DNA of 40,537 nt from Haloplasmataceae bacterium (GTDB lineage: Bacteria > Bacillota_I > Bacilli_A > Haloplasmatales > Haloplasmataceae): positions 1 through 40,537 of the forward strand of contig JARDZP010000008.1 in assembly GCA_029240795.1 (NCBI GenBank), written 5' to 3'. Shown here in pieces: positions 16,042-24,686 of this stretch (positions are counted from its first letter, which is position 1; every line of letters starts with the position of its first letter). The notes beneath the pieces were generated by a model. The model did not search any database and was not told the origin of the DNA. It was given only the letters and a program-made list of their open reading frames with translations. A program made the translations under genes and the position numbers.

Positions 16042-17730
16042 ATGAAAAAATTTATTTTACTTTTTGTAGTTATAACTACTCTAGCTTTAGCTGGTTGTAA
16101 GACTACTAAAGGTACAGACTCTACAGCTACTACAGCTGATACAGCTGGTACAACTGCTGGTACGACAGCTCCAGTAAGTAATTATGATGTATTACCTTAT
16201 AATACAGTTGGGGATGTTACTGTTATGTTGTGGTCAGGTGACGACATCTTCTATGAAGATTTAGGAAGCCAAGAATGGGATCCTAACACTATAACAGGTC
16301 AAAACACTGCTACAATTTATGCTGTGGCAAAAGAATTTAAAAAAATATATCCAAATATAAAAATTAATGTATACGCTATATCTGGAGACCCAGGTAAAGA
16401 TGGTACAAGTTGGTTCCAAAAACGTCAAGTTTTCCAATCTACTGAAGGTCACTGGCCTGATATATATGCTACAGTAGACTTAGTTGACGATGTTCAGCTT
16501 GGAATGGTATCAGACTTATCAGTATTCAATGAAGATCCATTATATCAATCATTCAACACATCTATTATGGGAATGATGAATTATTATGGATTTCAAGCTG
16601 GTCTACCTCAATATTTAGTACCTGATTCAATCTATATTAATAGAGAATTAGCAACAAGTAAAAATATTATTTCACCAGAGCCAGATTGGACAATTGACGA
16701 GTATACAAGATTTATAAAACGTGGAGACAACACTACATACTGGGGAGCAATGGATGCTAATCCTGGAATTATAAATACTGGTACAACAACAATTGACTAT
16801 CAATTAAAAAATTATAGTGGTACTGGAGATTATGTTAATATAAACTCTGAAGAAGTTAGAACTTTATTAGATGAATATTTCGCAGATTGGGCAGCTAACT
16901 CAATTTGGCCACAATGGGATGGCGGATTGTTAGACCAAGCATTTGTTGAAGGGGAACTAGGATGGTCAGGTTATACAGCTTTTAGAACAAATAAATTATT
17001 AACATATGATGGTGAAATTTGGAATATGGGTAACGCAGCTCATTCAAACCCAGATCATTCATTAAGAGTTCAATCAGAAGACTGGGATTTATACCCTTAT
17101 CCTTCTACTGATTATAGAGGAAATACAGTAGCAGTTAGATTAGACCCAATTGCTATTCACAACTTCGCGATGAATGATTTAGATCCTGATATGTCAGATG
17201 CAGAATTCTTAGAATTAAAAACTGCATATACATTCGCGGCATTCTGGATGGGAGATACTAGATCTATGCAAGCAAGAGCTGATCAACAGTACTATTCTAA
17301 TGGAGTATTATCAACTTCTATGAATGACTCATTACCACTTGTAACTGGTGTTGAATTTGATAAACAAATGCAAATTTGGTATTCAACTGATACTCATCAA
17401 AGATATGCTGATACAGAATTAATGCCTGGGTTCGCTTATATTCTAGAACTTTGGGAAGATGGAGAGTTATGGAACGTAACCGATAAAATCTATCCAATGA
17501 AACATAATGATGAAACCGGAGCTAGAGTTGTTAACTTATATGAATGGTCACAACTTAATAAAAATGAAATAGTAGGTAAAGAAAGAGTTGAAGCTGATTT
17601 CGTTGATTCAATCTTAGCTCAACTAGGAGACTGGAATATAGAAGCAAATGAACATTTTGCATTAGCTTTTGAACAATTGAAAGATGGTTTAAAAGAACAT
17701 TACGGTTATACAGATGCCGATTTTGAATAA
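16042..17730 (+). CDS. ABC importer solute-binding lipoprotein (SBP1), cassette B
   Basis: This 562-residue extracellular solute-binding protein of the family 1 sugar type has lipobox LAGC (Cys19) and a Thr/Ala/Gly linker. The ligand domain begins near DVTVMLWSGDD and includes INVYAISGDPG and WPDIYATVDL. I chose the ATG at 16042 because it follows AGGAGGG and begins a clean signal peptide. The in-frame start at 15967 falls inside the promoter. Membrane-tethered, it should deliver an oligosaccharide to one of the permease pairs downstream. Many Trp, Tyr and Asp residues suit sugar binding. A large mRNA hairpin follows it, as is common where the binding protein is made in excess over permeases. 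Confidence 0.92.
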   Translation: MKKFILLFVVITTLALAGCKTTKGTDSTATTADTAGTTAGTTAPVSNYDVLPYNTVGDVTVMLWSGDDIFYEDLGSQEWDPNTITGQNTATIYAVAKEFKKIYPNIKINVYAISGDPGKDGTSWFQKRQVFQSTEGHWPDIYATVDLVDDVQLGMVSDLSVFNEDPLYQSFNTSIMGMMNYYGFQAGLPQYLVPDSIYINRELATSKNIISPEPDWTIDEYTRFIKRGDNTTYWGAMDANPGIINTGTTTIDYQLKNYSGTGDYVNINSEEVRTLLDEYFADWAANSIWPQWDGGLLDQAFVEGELGWSGYTAFRTNKLLTYDGEIWNMGNAAHSNPDHSLRVQSEDWDLYPYPSTDYRGNTVAVRLDPIAIHNFAMNDLDPDMSDAEFLELKTAYTFAAFWMGDTRSMQARADQQYYSNGVLSTSMNDSLPLVTGVEFDKQMQIWYSTDTHQRYADTELMPGFAYILELWEDGELWNVTDKIYPMKHNDETGARVVNLYEWSQLNKNEIVGKERVEADFVDSILAQLGDWNIEANEHFALAFEQLKDGLKEHYGYTDADFE

Positions 17731-17747
17731 ATAGATTGATAAAACAA

Positions 17748-17778
17748 GATAGCACTGAATCTTTGATTTAGTGCTATC
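17748..17778 (+). other. Intercistronic hairpin after the solute-binding protein gene
   Basis: A 13-bp stem (17748-17760 with 17766-17778, one G-T pair) of GATAGCACTGAAT type has a 5-base loop. No T run follows, so it is unlikely to terminate fully. A 3' mRNA stabiliser or partial attenuator between the binding protein and the rest of the operon fits better. Confidence 0.7.
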
Positions 17779-17826
17779 ATCATTATAAAACAAATTTAAT
17801 GTGAGTAAGTAAGGAGGATTGCCAAA

Positions 17827-20787
17827 ATGAAAAGGTTGATCAATTTTCTAACTTTTACAGTGATCGCAGTATCCCTGATCATTATAATTTCAATTTTTAA
17901 TAAGGCAAATGCAACATATACTCCGGGTGAAGATATAACTGAATCTAAAGTAGTTTCGGCATTTAATATTTTAAATGATTCTTTAATTACAAAACGAGAT
18001 ACTTATATTGATTTTTTAAAAAATGTGGAACTAGATTATGATTTAGTTAATGTAGAAGCTACAATTATAGAAGAAAATAAAAGTATAGATTCAGCTTATG
18101 ATGGTGAAGTATTATTGCTTCAACCCGAACAAAAAGTTACATATGAAGTTAATGTAAATAAAAGTGGATATTATAACGTGCAATTAGATTTTAAACCTGT
18201 TTCTAATTCTCTTAATAATCTAACTTTTTCAGTAAAAATAAACGATGAATATCAATTCGATGAAAGTCATTTAATAAATGTTCCTGTAAGATGGAAAGAT
18301 TCAACAAAAGAATTTTTAACCGATAGTTATGGTGACGAAACATTACCTAGTTTATTAAAAATTAAAGAGTGGACTACAATAGGTTTCTATAACAATACTT
18401 ATGACACAGTAGATCCACTATATTTTTATTTTGAGGCCGGTATCAATTCGGTTGAAATCGAAAATATAGCTTCTGAAGATGTCGAAATTGGAAATTTAGT
18501 ACTAATTGCTCCTACAGAAGTCCCTACCTATGATAACTATAAAACTGTTGATAATAACAGTGGTAATTTTAAAGAATATATAAACGCTATTTCTTATGTC
18601 GAAAAAAACTCATCTTATGTGAGAATGAGATCTGTTAAAGAACCAACTTTAACACCATTTGATCCTATAGATAAAAAATTAAACGTTATTGATTCAGTCT
18701 CTTGGACTAATTCGGGACAGGAATTGACTTATGAAATGAACGTACCACAAAGTGGAAATTATAATTTAGCTTTCTACTATCAAAACAGTAAAAATGACTT
18801 TAGTGTTTTCCGTACATTTAGAATCGATGGGGTAACACCATTTGCTGAGTTAAAAGCTTATGAATTTCCAGTGACAAAAGGTAATAATTGGGAATTAGAA
18901 GTTTTATCAGATAAATCAGATGTTCCTTATGAAATTTATTTAGAAGCTGGTTTTCATACTTTATCAATTACGGCTGATTATGAACCAGTTGCTGAAAGTG
19001 TAAGAAATATTCAATTAGTTCTAGATCATATCAATAAATTTAATCTAGATATCGTTAAAATTACAGGTAAAGATATCGATAAGAGCAGAAATTGGAATTT
19101 AACTAAATATATTCCTGAAACTGATCAATATTTAGAAGCATATGAAGTAATTATAAAAGACATTATAAAAGATTTACAAGATTATGCTCCTAATAAAGAA
19201 TTATCTTCAACGTTATCTTATTTACAAAAAGCTTTATATAAATTAAGCGAACTAAGAAAGATTCCTAGCCAATTACCTGTTTATTTAGAAGATTTATCAA
19301 CAGGTTCAGGTTCAGTTGCTCAAATGTTAGGTGATTCAATCAATATGATTAAATCACAACCATTAAGCTTAGATGGTTTCTTTGTCTACGACACAGATGA
19401 AATTTCAGCGCCAACAGTAGGTTTCTTCAAGAGAGTTTATACCCTTTTTGCATCATTCGTATCTTCTTTTACTTCAGATAAATTTCGTCTTAAAACTAAT
19501 CCGGATGTTGTAGAAGTTTGGGTAAATAAACCAATTACTTATGTTGACATTATGCAAAAGATGGCTGATGCAGAATTTACGTCTAATAATGGTATTAAAG
19601 TAAAAATATCAGTTATGCCTGATGCAAATAAATTGGTTTTAGCTTCAGCTGCAAATCAAGCACCAGATGTTGCTTTAGGACTAGCTTCTCATATGCCGTT
19701 TGACCTAGCAATTAGAAATGCGGCTTACGACTTAACAAAGTTTGATAACTTTTGGGAAGTAGCAAGTGATTTTGCACCAGGTGCATTTGTTCCTTATGTT
19801 TTAAATGATAGTGTATATGCCTTGCCAGAAACCCTAACATTTAACTCATTGATCTACAGAAAAGATACATTTGATGCTCTAGAATTAGAAGTTCCAGATA
19901 CCTGGGATGATGTTATAAGTTTATTACCTCAATTACAAAGACATGGAATGAATTTTTATCATCCAATTTCAGGTGGAGACGCATTAAAATGGTTCTATCA
20001 AACATCACCATTTATTTATCAAATGGGTGGTTCTATTTATAATAGCGATGGTTTATCAGCTACAATTAATAGTCAAGAATCAGTAGAGGCTATAACATTC
20101 TTAACGTCTTTATTTACAACATATTCATTACCAGAACAAGTTCCATCTTTCTATAATGCATTTAGATATAATGAATTACCAGTTGGTATTGTTGATTTTG
20201 GTACATATTTAACAATAAAAAATGCTGCTCCAGAGTTAACAGGGCAATGGGAACTGGCTCCATATCCTGGTACTGTACAAGATGATGGTACAATAAATCG
20301 ATCATATATCGCTAATGGTTCATCGGGATTAATTATGGAAACCACAGATAAACCAGCAGAAAGTTGGAAATTCTTAAGTTGGTGGATGTCAACTAATATA
20401 CAAGCTGAATTCGCTAATACACTTCAATCTACTTACGGTCCAGAATATGTTTGGCTATCTGGTAACCTTAAAGCAGTTGAAAGTTCACCGATAGAAAAAG
20501 ATGATTTAGATATTATATTAGAACAAGTTAAATGGTTAGTGGACGTACCACGTACTCCTGGTCAATATATGCTTGAGCGTGGTTTATCAGATATTTGGAA
20601 TACAGCTGTATTCGATAATACTCCAACAGGTGTCGCTATCGATAAGCAAATAATAACCATTAACCGCGAAATTAAACGTAAAATGGTTGAATTTGGTTAT
20701 ATAGATACAAATGGAAAAGTTCTTGAGCCATATACCATTCGCGATGTCGAGTGGGTAAAAAGCAAAATGGTAGTAAAAGAGGAATAG
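17827..20787 (+). CDS. Large fusion solute-binding protein with N-terminal glycan-binding-like domains (SBP2), cassette B
   Basis: This exported protein has 986 residues, about twice the normal solute-binding-protein length. A signal peptide ends near residue 30 (KANA), with no lipobox; the hydrophobic segment may stay as an anchor. Two jelly-roll-like domains lie at about 90-232 and 285-400, with CBM6/35-type phrases such as VTYEVNVNKSGYYNVQLDF and LTYEMNVPQSGNYNLAFYY. A largely helical linker runs to about 555. A family 1 solute-binding domain lies at about 559-960 (APDVALGLASHMPF, SGLIMETTDKPAESWKFLSWWM). It has GGAGG before the start, and permease 1 follows 15 bases after its stop. The protein may combine polymer or long-oligomer binding with hand-over to the permeases (inference). 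Confidence 0.85.
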   Translation: MKRLINFLTFTVIAVSLIIIISIFNKANATYTPGEDITESKVVSAFNILNDSLITKRDTYIDFLKNVELDYDLVNVEATIIEENKSIDSAYDGEVLLLQPEQKVTYEVNVNKSGYYNVQLDFKPVSNSLNNLTFSVKINDEYQFDESHLINVPVRWKDSTKEFLTDSYGDETLPSLLKIKEWTTIGFYNNTYDTVDPLYFYFEAGINSVEIENIASEDVEIGNLVLIAPTEVPTYDNYKTVDNNSGNFKEYINAISYVEKNSSYVRMRSVKEPTLTPFDPIDKKLNVIDSVSWTNSGQELTYEMNVPQSGNYNLAFYYQNSKNDFSVFRTFRIDGVTPFAELKAYEFPVTKGNNWELEVLSDKSDVPYEIYLEAGFHTLSITADYEPVAESVRNIQLVLDHINKFNLDIVKITGKDIDKSRNWNLTKYIPETDQYLEAYEVIIKDIIKDLQDYAPNKELSSTLSYLQKALYKLSELRKIPSQLPVYLEDLSTGSGSVAQMLGDSINMIKSQPLSLDGFFVYDTDEISAPTVGFFKRVYTLFASFVSSFTSDKFRLKTNPDVVEVWVNKPITYVDIMQKMADAEFTSNNGIKVKISVMPDANKLVLASAANQAPDVALGLASHMPFDLAIRNAAYDLTKFDNFWEVASDFAPGAFVPYVLNDSVYALPETLTFNSLIYRKDTFDALELEVPDTWDDVISLLPQLQRHGMNFYHPISGGDALKWFYQTSPFIYQMGGSIYNSDGLSATINSQESVEAITFLTSLFTTYSLPEQVPSFYNAFRYNELPVGIVDFGTYLTIKNAAPELTGQWELAPYPGTVQDDGTINRSYIANGSSGLIMETTDKPAESWKFLSWWMSTNIQAEFANTLQSTYGPEYVWLSGNLKAVESSPIEKDDLDIILEQVKWLVDVPRTPGQYMLERGLSDIWNTAVFDNTPTGVAIDKQIITINREIKRKMVEFGYIDTNGKVLEPYTIRDVEWVKSKMVVKEE

Positions 20788-20802
20788 AAAGGAGATACAC
20801 TT

Positions 20803-21735
20803 ATGTTCAAGGAAAAACGAGACTTATTTATCGAAAAATTTAAAAATGGGAATCTTAAAGATGCATTAAGCGTACTTCTTTTAATTTTACCATACGCTAT
20901 ATTGTTTTCATTATTTATAGCAATACCTACAGCTTTAGCTATAACATTATCATTATCTTATTTTAATGTTATTGAATTTCCAGAGTATGCTGGATTACTT
21001 AATTATATTACAGTCATTACTCAAGATTCAGTTTTTTTGAGATATGTATTACCAAATACACTTAAATATGCATTGATTGTTGGTCCGGGAGGGTATATTT
21101 TATCCTTTATGCTCGCATGGATGTTAGCACAAATCCAAAAAGGTCCTAGAACGATTTTATCTTTAGCAATTTACGCACCATCTATGGTAGGTGGAATCTT
21201 TACTGGAGTCGTTTGGAAAACATTATTTAATGGTAATGAACATGGATATATTAATGCATTGTTAATGCAATGGGGTTTAATTGATCGACCTGTTCAGTTT
21301 TTACAATCTCCTGAGTATTTAATGCCGATCATGATTATCGTTGCTTTATGGAGTTCAATGGGTATCGGATTTCTGGCGATGGTAGCTGGAATTTTGAATG
21401 CTAATGAAGAATTATACGAAGCAGCTTATATTGACGGGATTAAAAATAAATTTCAAGAAGTAATGTATATCACCATTCCATCGATGAAACCTCAAATGTT
21501 ATTCGGTGCTGTAATGGCAATAGTAGGTACATTCAATTCTGGTGGTATAGGAGTAGCATTATCAGGTTCAAACCCGACTCCTCAAAATTCAGGACAATTA
21601 ATTATTAATCACATTGAGGACTATGGTTTTCAAAGATATGAAATGGGATATGCTGCTGCATTATCAGTTATCTTGTTACTTATCATTTGGGGATTCTCTA
21701 AAATTGCCTATAAGCTATTCGCAGAAAAAAATTAA
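20803..21735 (+). CDS. ABC sugar importer permease 1 (MalF type), cassette B
   Basis: This full-length 310-residue permease has multiple membrane spans and an EAA loop [21 protein letters not shown]. It is the complete counterpart of the cut gene at 1-702. It shares VGPGGYxLSF, [14 protein letters not shown] and [10 protein letters not shown] with that copy. The start ATG follows AAAGGAGA. Its place between SBP2 and permease 2 suggests these three act together. Confidence 0.95.
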   Translation: MFKEKRDLFIEKFKNGNLKDALSVLLLILPYAILFSLFIAIPTALAITLSLSYFNVIEFPEYAGLLNYITVITQDSVFLRYVLPNTLKYALIVGPGGYILSFMLAWMLAQIQKGPRTILSLAIYAPSMVGGIFTGVVWKTLFNGNEHGYINALLMQWGLIDRPVQFLQSPEYLMPIMIIVALWSSMGIGFLAMVAGILNANEELYEAAYIDGIKNKFQEVMYITIPSMKPQMLFGAVMAIVGTFNSGGIGVALSGSNPTPQNSGQLIINHIEDYGFQRYEMGYAAALSVILLLIIWGFSKIAYKLFAEKN

Positions 21736-21750
21736 TAGGAGGTGTAATAA

Positions 21751-22620
21751 ATGAGTTTACAAGGAACGAAAATCAATCCAAGTCGTTTTAATAAATCCCA
21801 GTTAAAATTTTATCTATTTCTAGTTCCGATGAGTTTATTCATGGTGCTACCAATTGTATATATCATAAGTCAAGCTTTTAAACCTCTAGATGAATTGTTT
21901 ATGTTCCCCCCACGTTTCTTAGTACAAAAGCCTACTATGAAAAGCTTTAGCGATTTATTAAGAACTGCATCTAATACTGGAATACCAATGAGCAGATATT
22001 TATTTAATTCAATTATTATAACGATTTTAATGGTATTAGTGACGTTATTTATTACCAGTATAACAGGCTATGCATTATCAAAAAAACAATTCAAACTAAA
22101 AAATAGGTTACTAAGTATAAATCAAATGGCTTTAATGTTCGTTGGTGTTGCTGTCGCAATTCCAAGATATTTAGTAGTTGTTAATTTAGGATTAAACAAT
22201 AACTTTTTGGTACATATCATTCCTTACTTAGCAATGCCAGTTGGCTTATTTTTAATAAAACAATTTATTGATCAAATACCTGATTCAATTATAGAAGCCG
22301 CAAAAATTGACGGCGCTGGTGATTTAAAAATATTGACTAAAATAGTCATACCTTTAATTAGACCAGCATTAGCTACAGTTGCTATTTTGACTTTCCAATC
22401 GACATGGGGAGCAACTGAAGCATCTACGACATACATTCAAGATGAAACAATGAAATCATTTGCATTTTATTTAAATACAATTACAAACACACAAAATGCA
22501 ATAGCTGGAGCAGGTATGTCAGCAGCAGCAGGGCTAATCATGTTTTTGCCAAACTTGATTATCTTTATAGTAATGCAATCGCAAGTCATGAATACAATGA
22601 GTCATTCAGGAATTAAATAG
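21751..22620 (+). CDS. ABC sugar importer permease 2 (MalG type), cassette B
   Basis: This 289-residue MalG-type permease has an EAA loop EAAKIDGAGDLKILTKIVIP and ends MNTMSHSGIK, close to MDTMAHSGIK in cassette A. AGGAGG precedes the start. It is 15 bases from the preceding gene and 14 from the next, so it belongs to one operon. It forms a membrane channel with permease 1. Confidence 0.95.
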   Translation: MSLQGTKINPSRFNKSQLKFYLFLVPMSLFMVLPIVYIISQAFKPLDELFMFPPRFLVQKPTMKSFSDLLRTASNTGIPMSRYLFNSIIITILMVLVTLFITSITGYALSKKQFKLKNRLLSINQMALMFVGVAVAIPRYLVVVNLGLNNNFLVHIIPYLAMPVGLFLIKQFIDQIPDSIIEAAKIDGAGDLKILTKIVIPLIRPALATVAILTFQSTWGATEASTTYIQDETMKSFAFYLNTITNTQNAIAGAGMSAAAGLIMFLPNLIIFIVMQSQVMNTMSHSGIK

Positions 22621-22634
22621 GAGGAGGTATAATT

Positions 22635-24686
22635 ATGAATGCAAAAATAAAGTTTTTTATTTCAACACTATTTATTTTTACTGTATTTTTAATAACCTCT
22701 ATTACAATAAGTGTTGAAGCATCTCCTGCTACGTCATATACTATGACATTAAATTCAAAAGGTAGATATGTACGTACACAAGATGCTTACCTTCCTGATA
22801 GAAGCGTTGTTGATTTGAAGTTAAATAAACCAGAAGATATTTATATCGACGCAAATGACTTTATGTTTATTGCTGATACAGGTAATAAACGAATCCTAAA
22901 ATATAATATTAATACTGATGAAGTGGATATGGAAATAACTCTTAAAGAGTTAAAATCGCCAGATGGAATTTTCGTTACTAAAGAAGGAGATATTTATGTT
23001 GCTGATCATACAGCAAAAGCAATCTTTAGATTTTCTAGTGATGGATTATTAAAAAATAAATACGAAAAACCTACAGCACCTAGTTTTGAAGGTACAGTAT
23101 TTGAACCTTCTAAAATTGGTGTAGATAATAGTGGCAATATGTTCATTTATGGTGGTGTGTACGATGGAATTATTCACTTATCAAATTCGGGAGAATTTCA
23201 GGGATACTTTACATCAAATAGAATTGAACTATCACTTAGTGATCGGGTACGTGATATGTTTTACACAGAAAAACAAAAATTGAATTTATCACGTAATCCT
23301 GCGATCTTTTCAAATGTCTTTGTTGATTCAAAAGGTATAGTATATACAACTACAACAAATAGTGAAATGTACTCAATCAAAAAACATAACATTGCAGGTC
23401 TTAATAACTTTTCAAGTGGAGTCGTATCACAATCTGATGCTACTGATGTATATGTAGACGAAAGTGGTATTATCTATGCAGCAATGTCTTCTGGCTCAAT
23501 CTTTGTATACTCACAATCAGGTGAATTTATTTATAGTTTTGGAGCGAGTAACTTCAGAGTTGGTTCTGAAATTAATGAAGACATCTCGGGGTTGTTTACT
23601 ACTATTTCTGCAGTAGCAGTTGATAGTAAAGGTTTTGTTTGGGCAGTTGATGATTCAAAATCATTTATTCAATCATTCAAACCCACAGATTATGCTGAAA
23701 AAATTTATTCTGCTTTAGCACTTTATACAAATCGTAAATATAATGAATCAATAAAAATATGGCAAGAAGTATTAAGATTAAATCAAATGTCAGTAATCGC
23801 TCATAACAACCTTGGTAAAAACTATATGTCTATTGAAGAGTATGAATTAGCAATGGACCATTTCTTGATATCAGGAAATCGAGCAGATTTTTCTGAAGCA
23901 TTTTGGGAGGTTAGAAATATAGACTTACAACAAAATTTAAGCTATATTATTATCATTCTTATTGCTTTATTCGTATTATCATTTATATTGAAGAAAGTGG
24001 ACAAGAAACATCCATTTAAATATAAAATAAAAACATATGTAAGTAAAATTTTTAATAGGAAATTCCTTCGAGATATATTCTATATGTTTAGAGTAATGAC
24101 ACACCCTCTAGATTCATTTTATGAAATAAAAAAAGGTCGAAAAGGATCTTTATTAGGAGCTACAATCATCTATACATTGTTCTTTTTCATATTTTTGTGG
24201 TATACAATTGGAAAAGGCTTTATTTATCAATTCATTGCAGTTGAAGATTTAGATTTGAATACTATTGTTTTTGGTTTCTTTGCACTTACTTTATTATTTG
24301 TTATATGTAATTATTTAGTAACATCAATCAATGAAGGTGAAGGCGGAATTAAAAAAATCTTCTTACTGTTTGCTTATTCATTAGCACCTATGTATGTTGC
24401 ATTTATTTCAATCACATTATTATCACATATCCTAACATACAATGAATCATTTTTCCTAGATATAATAAAATATTTTGCATTTACATGGACGGGTGTTAAT
24501 ATCTTCTTGGGTATCCAAGAAATACACAATTATTCGATCCGCAATACAATAAAAAGTATTATTATAACAGCAATTTTTATGATTATTATTGTGGTTGTAA
24601 TATTAATTATTATTATAATGTGGGATCAACTAGCAAACTTCTTTATAGAAATTATTATGGAGGCGATTAGAAATGTTACGAAATAA
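22635..24686 (+). CDS. NHL-repeat / TPR / YIP1-like membrane protein, cassette B
   Basis: This 683-residue paralogue of the gene at 1604 has the same domain order. A signal peptide ends near residue 30 (SVEA). NHL-like propeller repeats follow to about residue 345 (IYIDANDFMFIADTGNKRI, IYVADHTAKAIFRF). TPR-like helices lie at about 355-418, a membrane span at about 435-455, and a C-terminal YIP1-like multi-span domain from about 508 with NYLVTSINEGEGGIKKI. Conservation of all four parts in both cassettes argues that the combination is functional. The stop overlaps the next gene by 14 bases, suggesting coupled translation. Role unknown; a membrane scaffold for the two importers or a sensor of loaded binding protein are possibilities. 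Confidence 0.82.
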   Translation: MNAKIKFFISTLFIFTVFLITSITISVEASPATSYTMTLNSKGRYVRTQDAYLPDRSVVDLKLNKPEDIYIDANDFMFIADTGNKRILKYNINTDEVDMEITLKELKSPDGIFVTKEGDIYVADHTAKAIFRFSSDGLLKNKYEKPTAPSFEGTVFEPSKIGVDNSGNMFIYGGVYDGIIHLSNSGEFQGYFTSNRIELSLSDRVRDMFYTEKQKLNLSRNPAIFSNVFVDSKGIVYTTTTNSEMYSIKKHNIAGLNNFSSGVVSQSDATDVYVDESGIIYAAMSSGSIFVYSQSGEFIYSFGASNFRVGSEINEDISGLFTTISAVAVDSKGFVWAVDDSKSFIQSFKPTDYAEKIYSALALYTNRKYNESIKIWQEVLRLNQMSVIAHNNLGKNYMSIEEYELAMDHFLISGNRADFSEAFWEVRNIDLQQNLSYIIIILIALFVLSFILKKVDKKHPFKYKIKTYVSKIFNRKFLRDIFYMFRVMTHPLDSFYEIKKGRKGSLLGATIIYTLFFFIFLWYTIGKGFIYQFIAVEDLDLNTIVFGFFALTLLFVICNYLVTSINEGEGGIKKIFLLFAYSLAPMYVAFISITLLSHILTYNESFFLDIIKYFAFTWTGVNIFLGIQEIHNYSIRNTIKSIIITAIFMIIIVVVILIIIIMWDQLANFFIEIIMEAIRNVTK

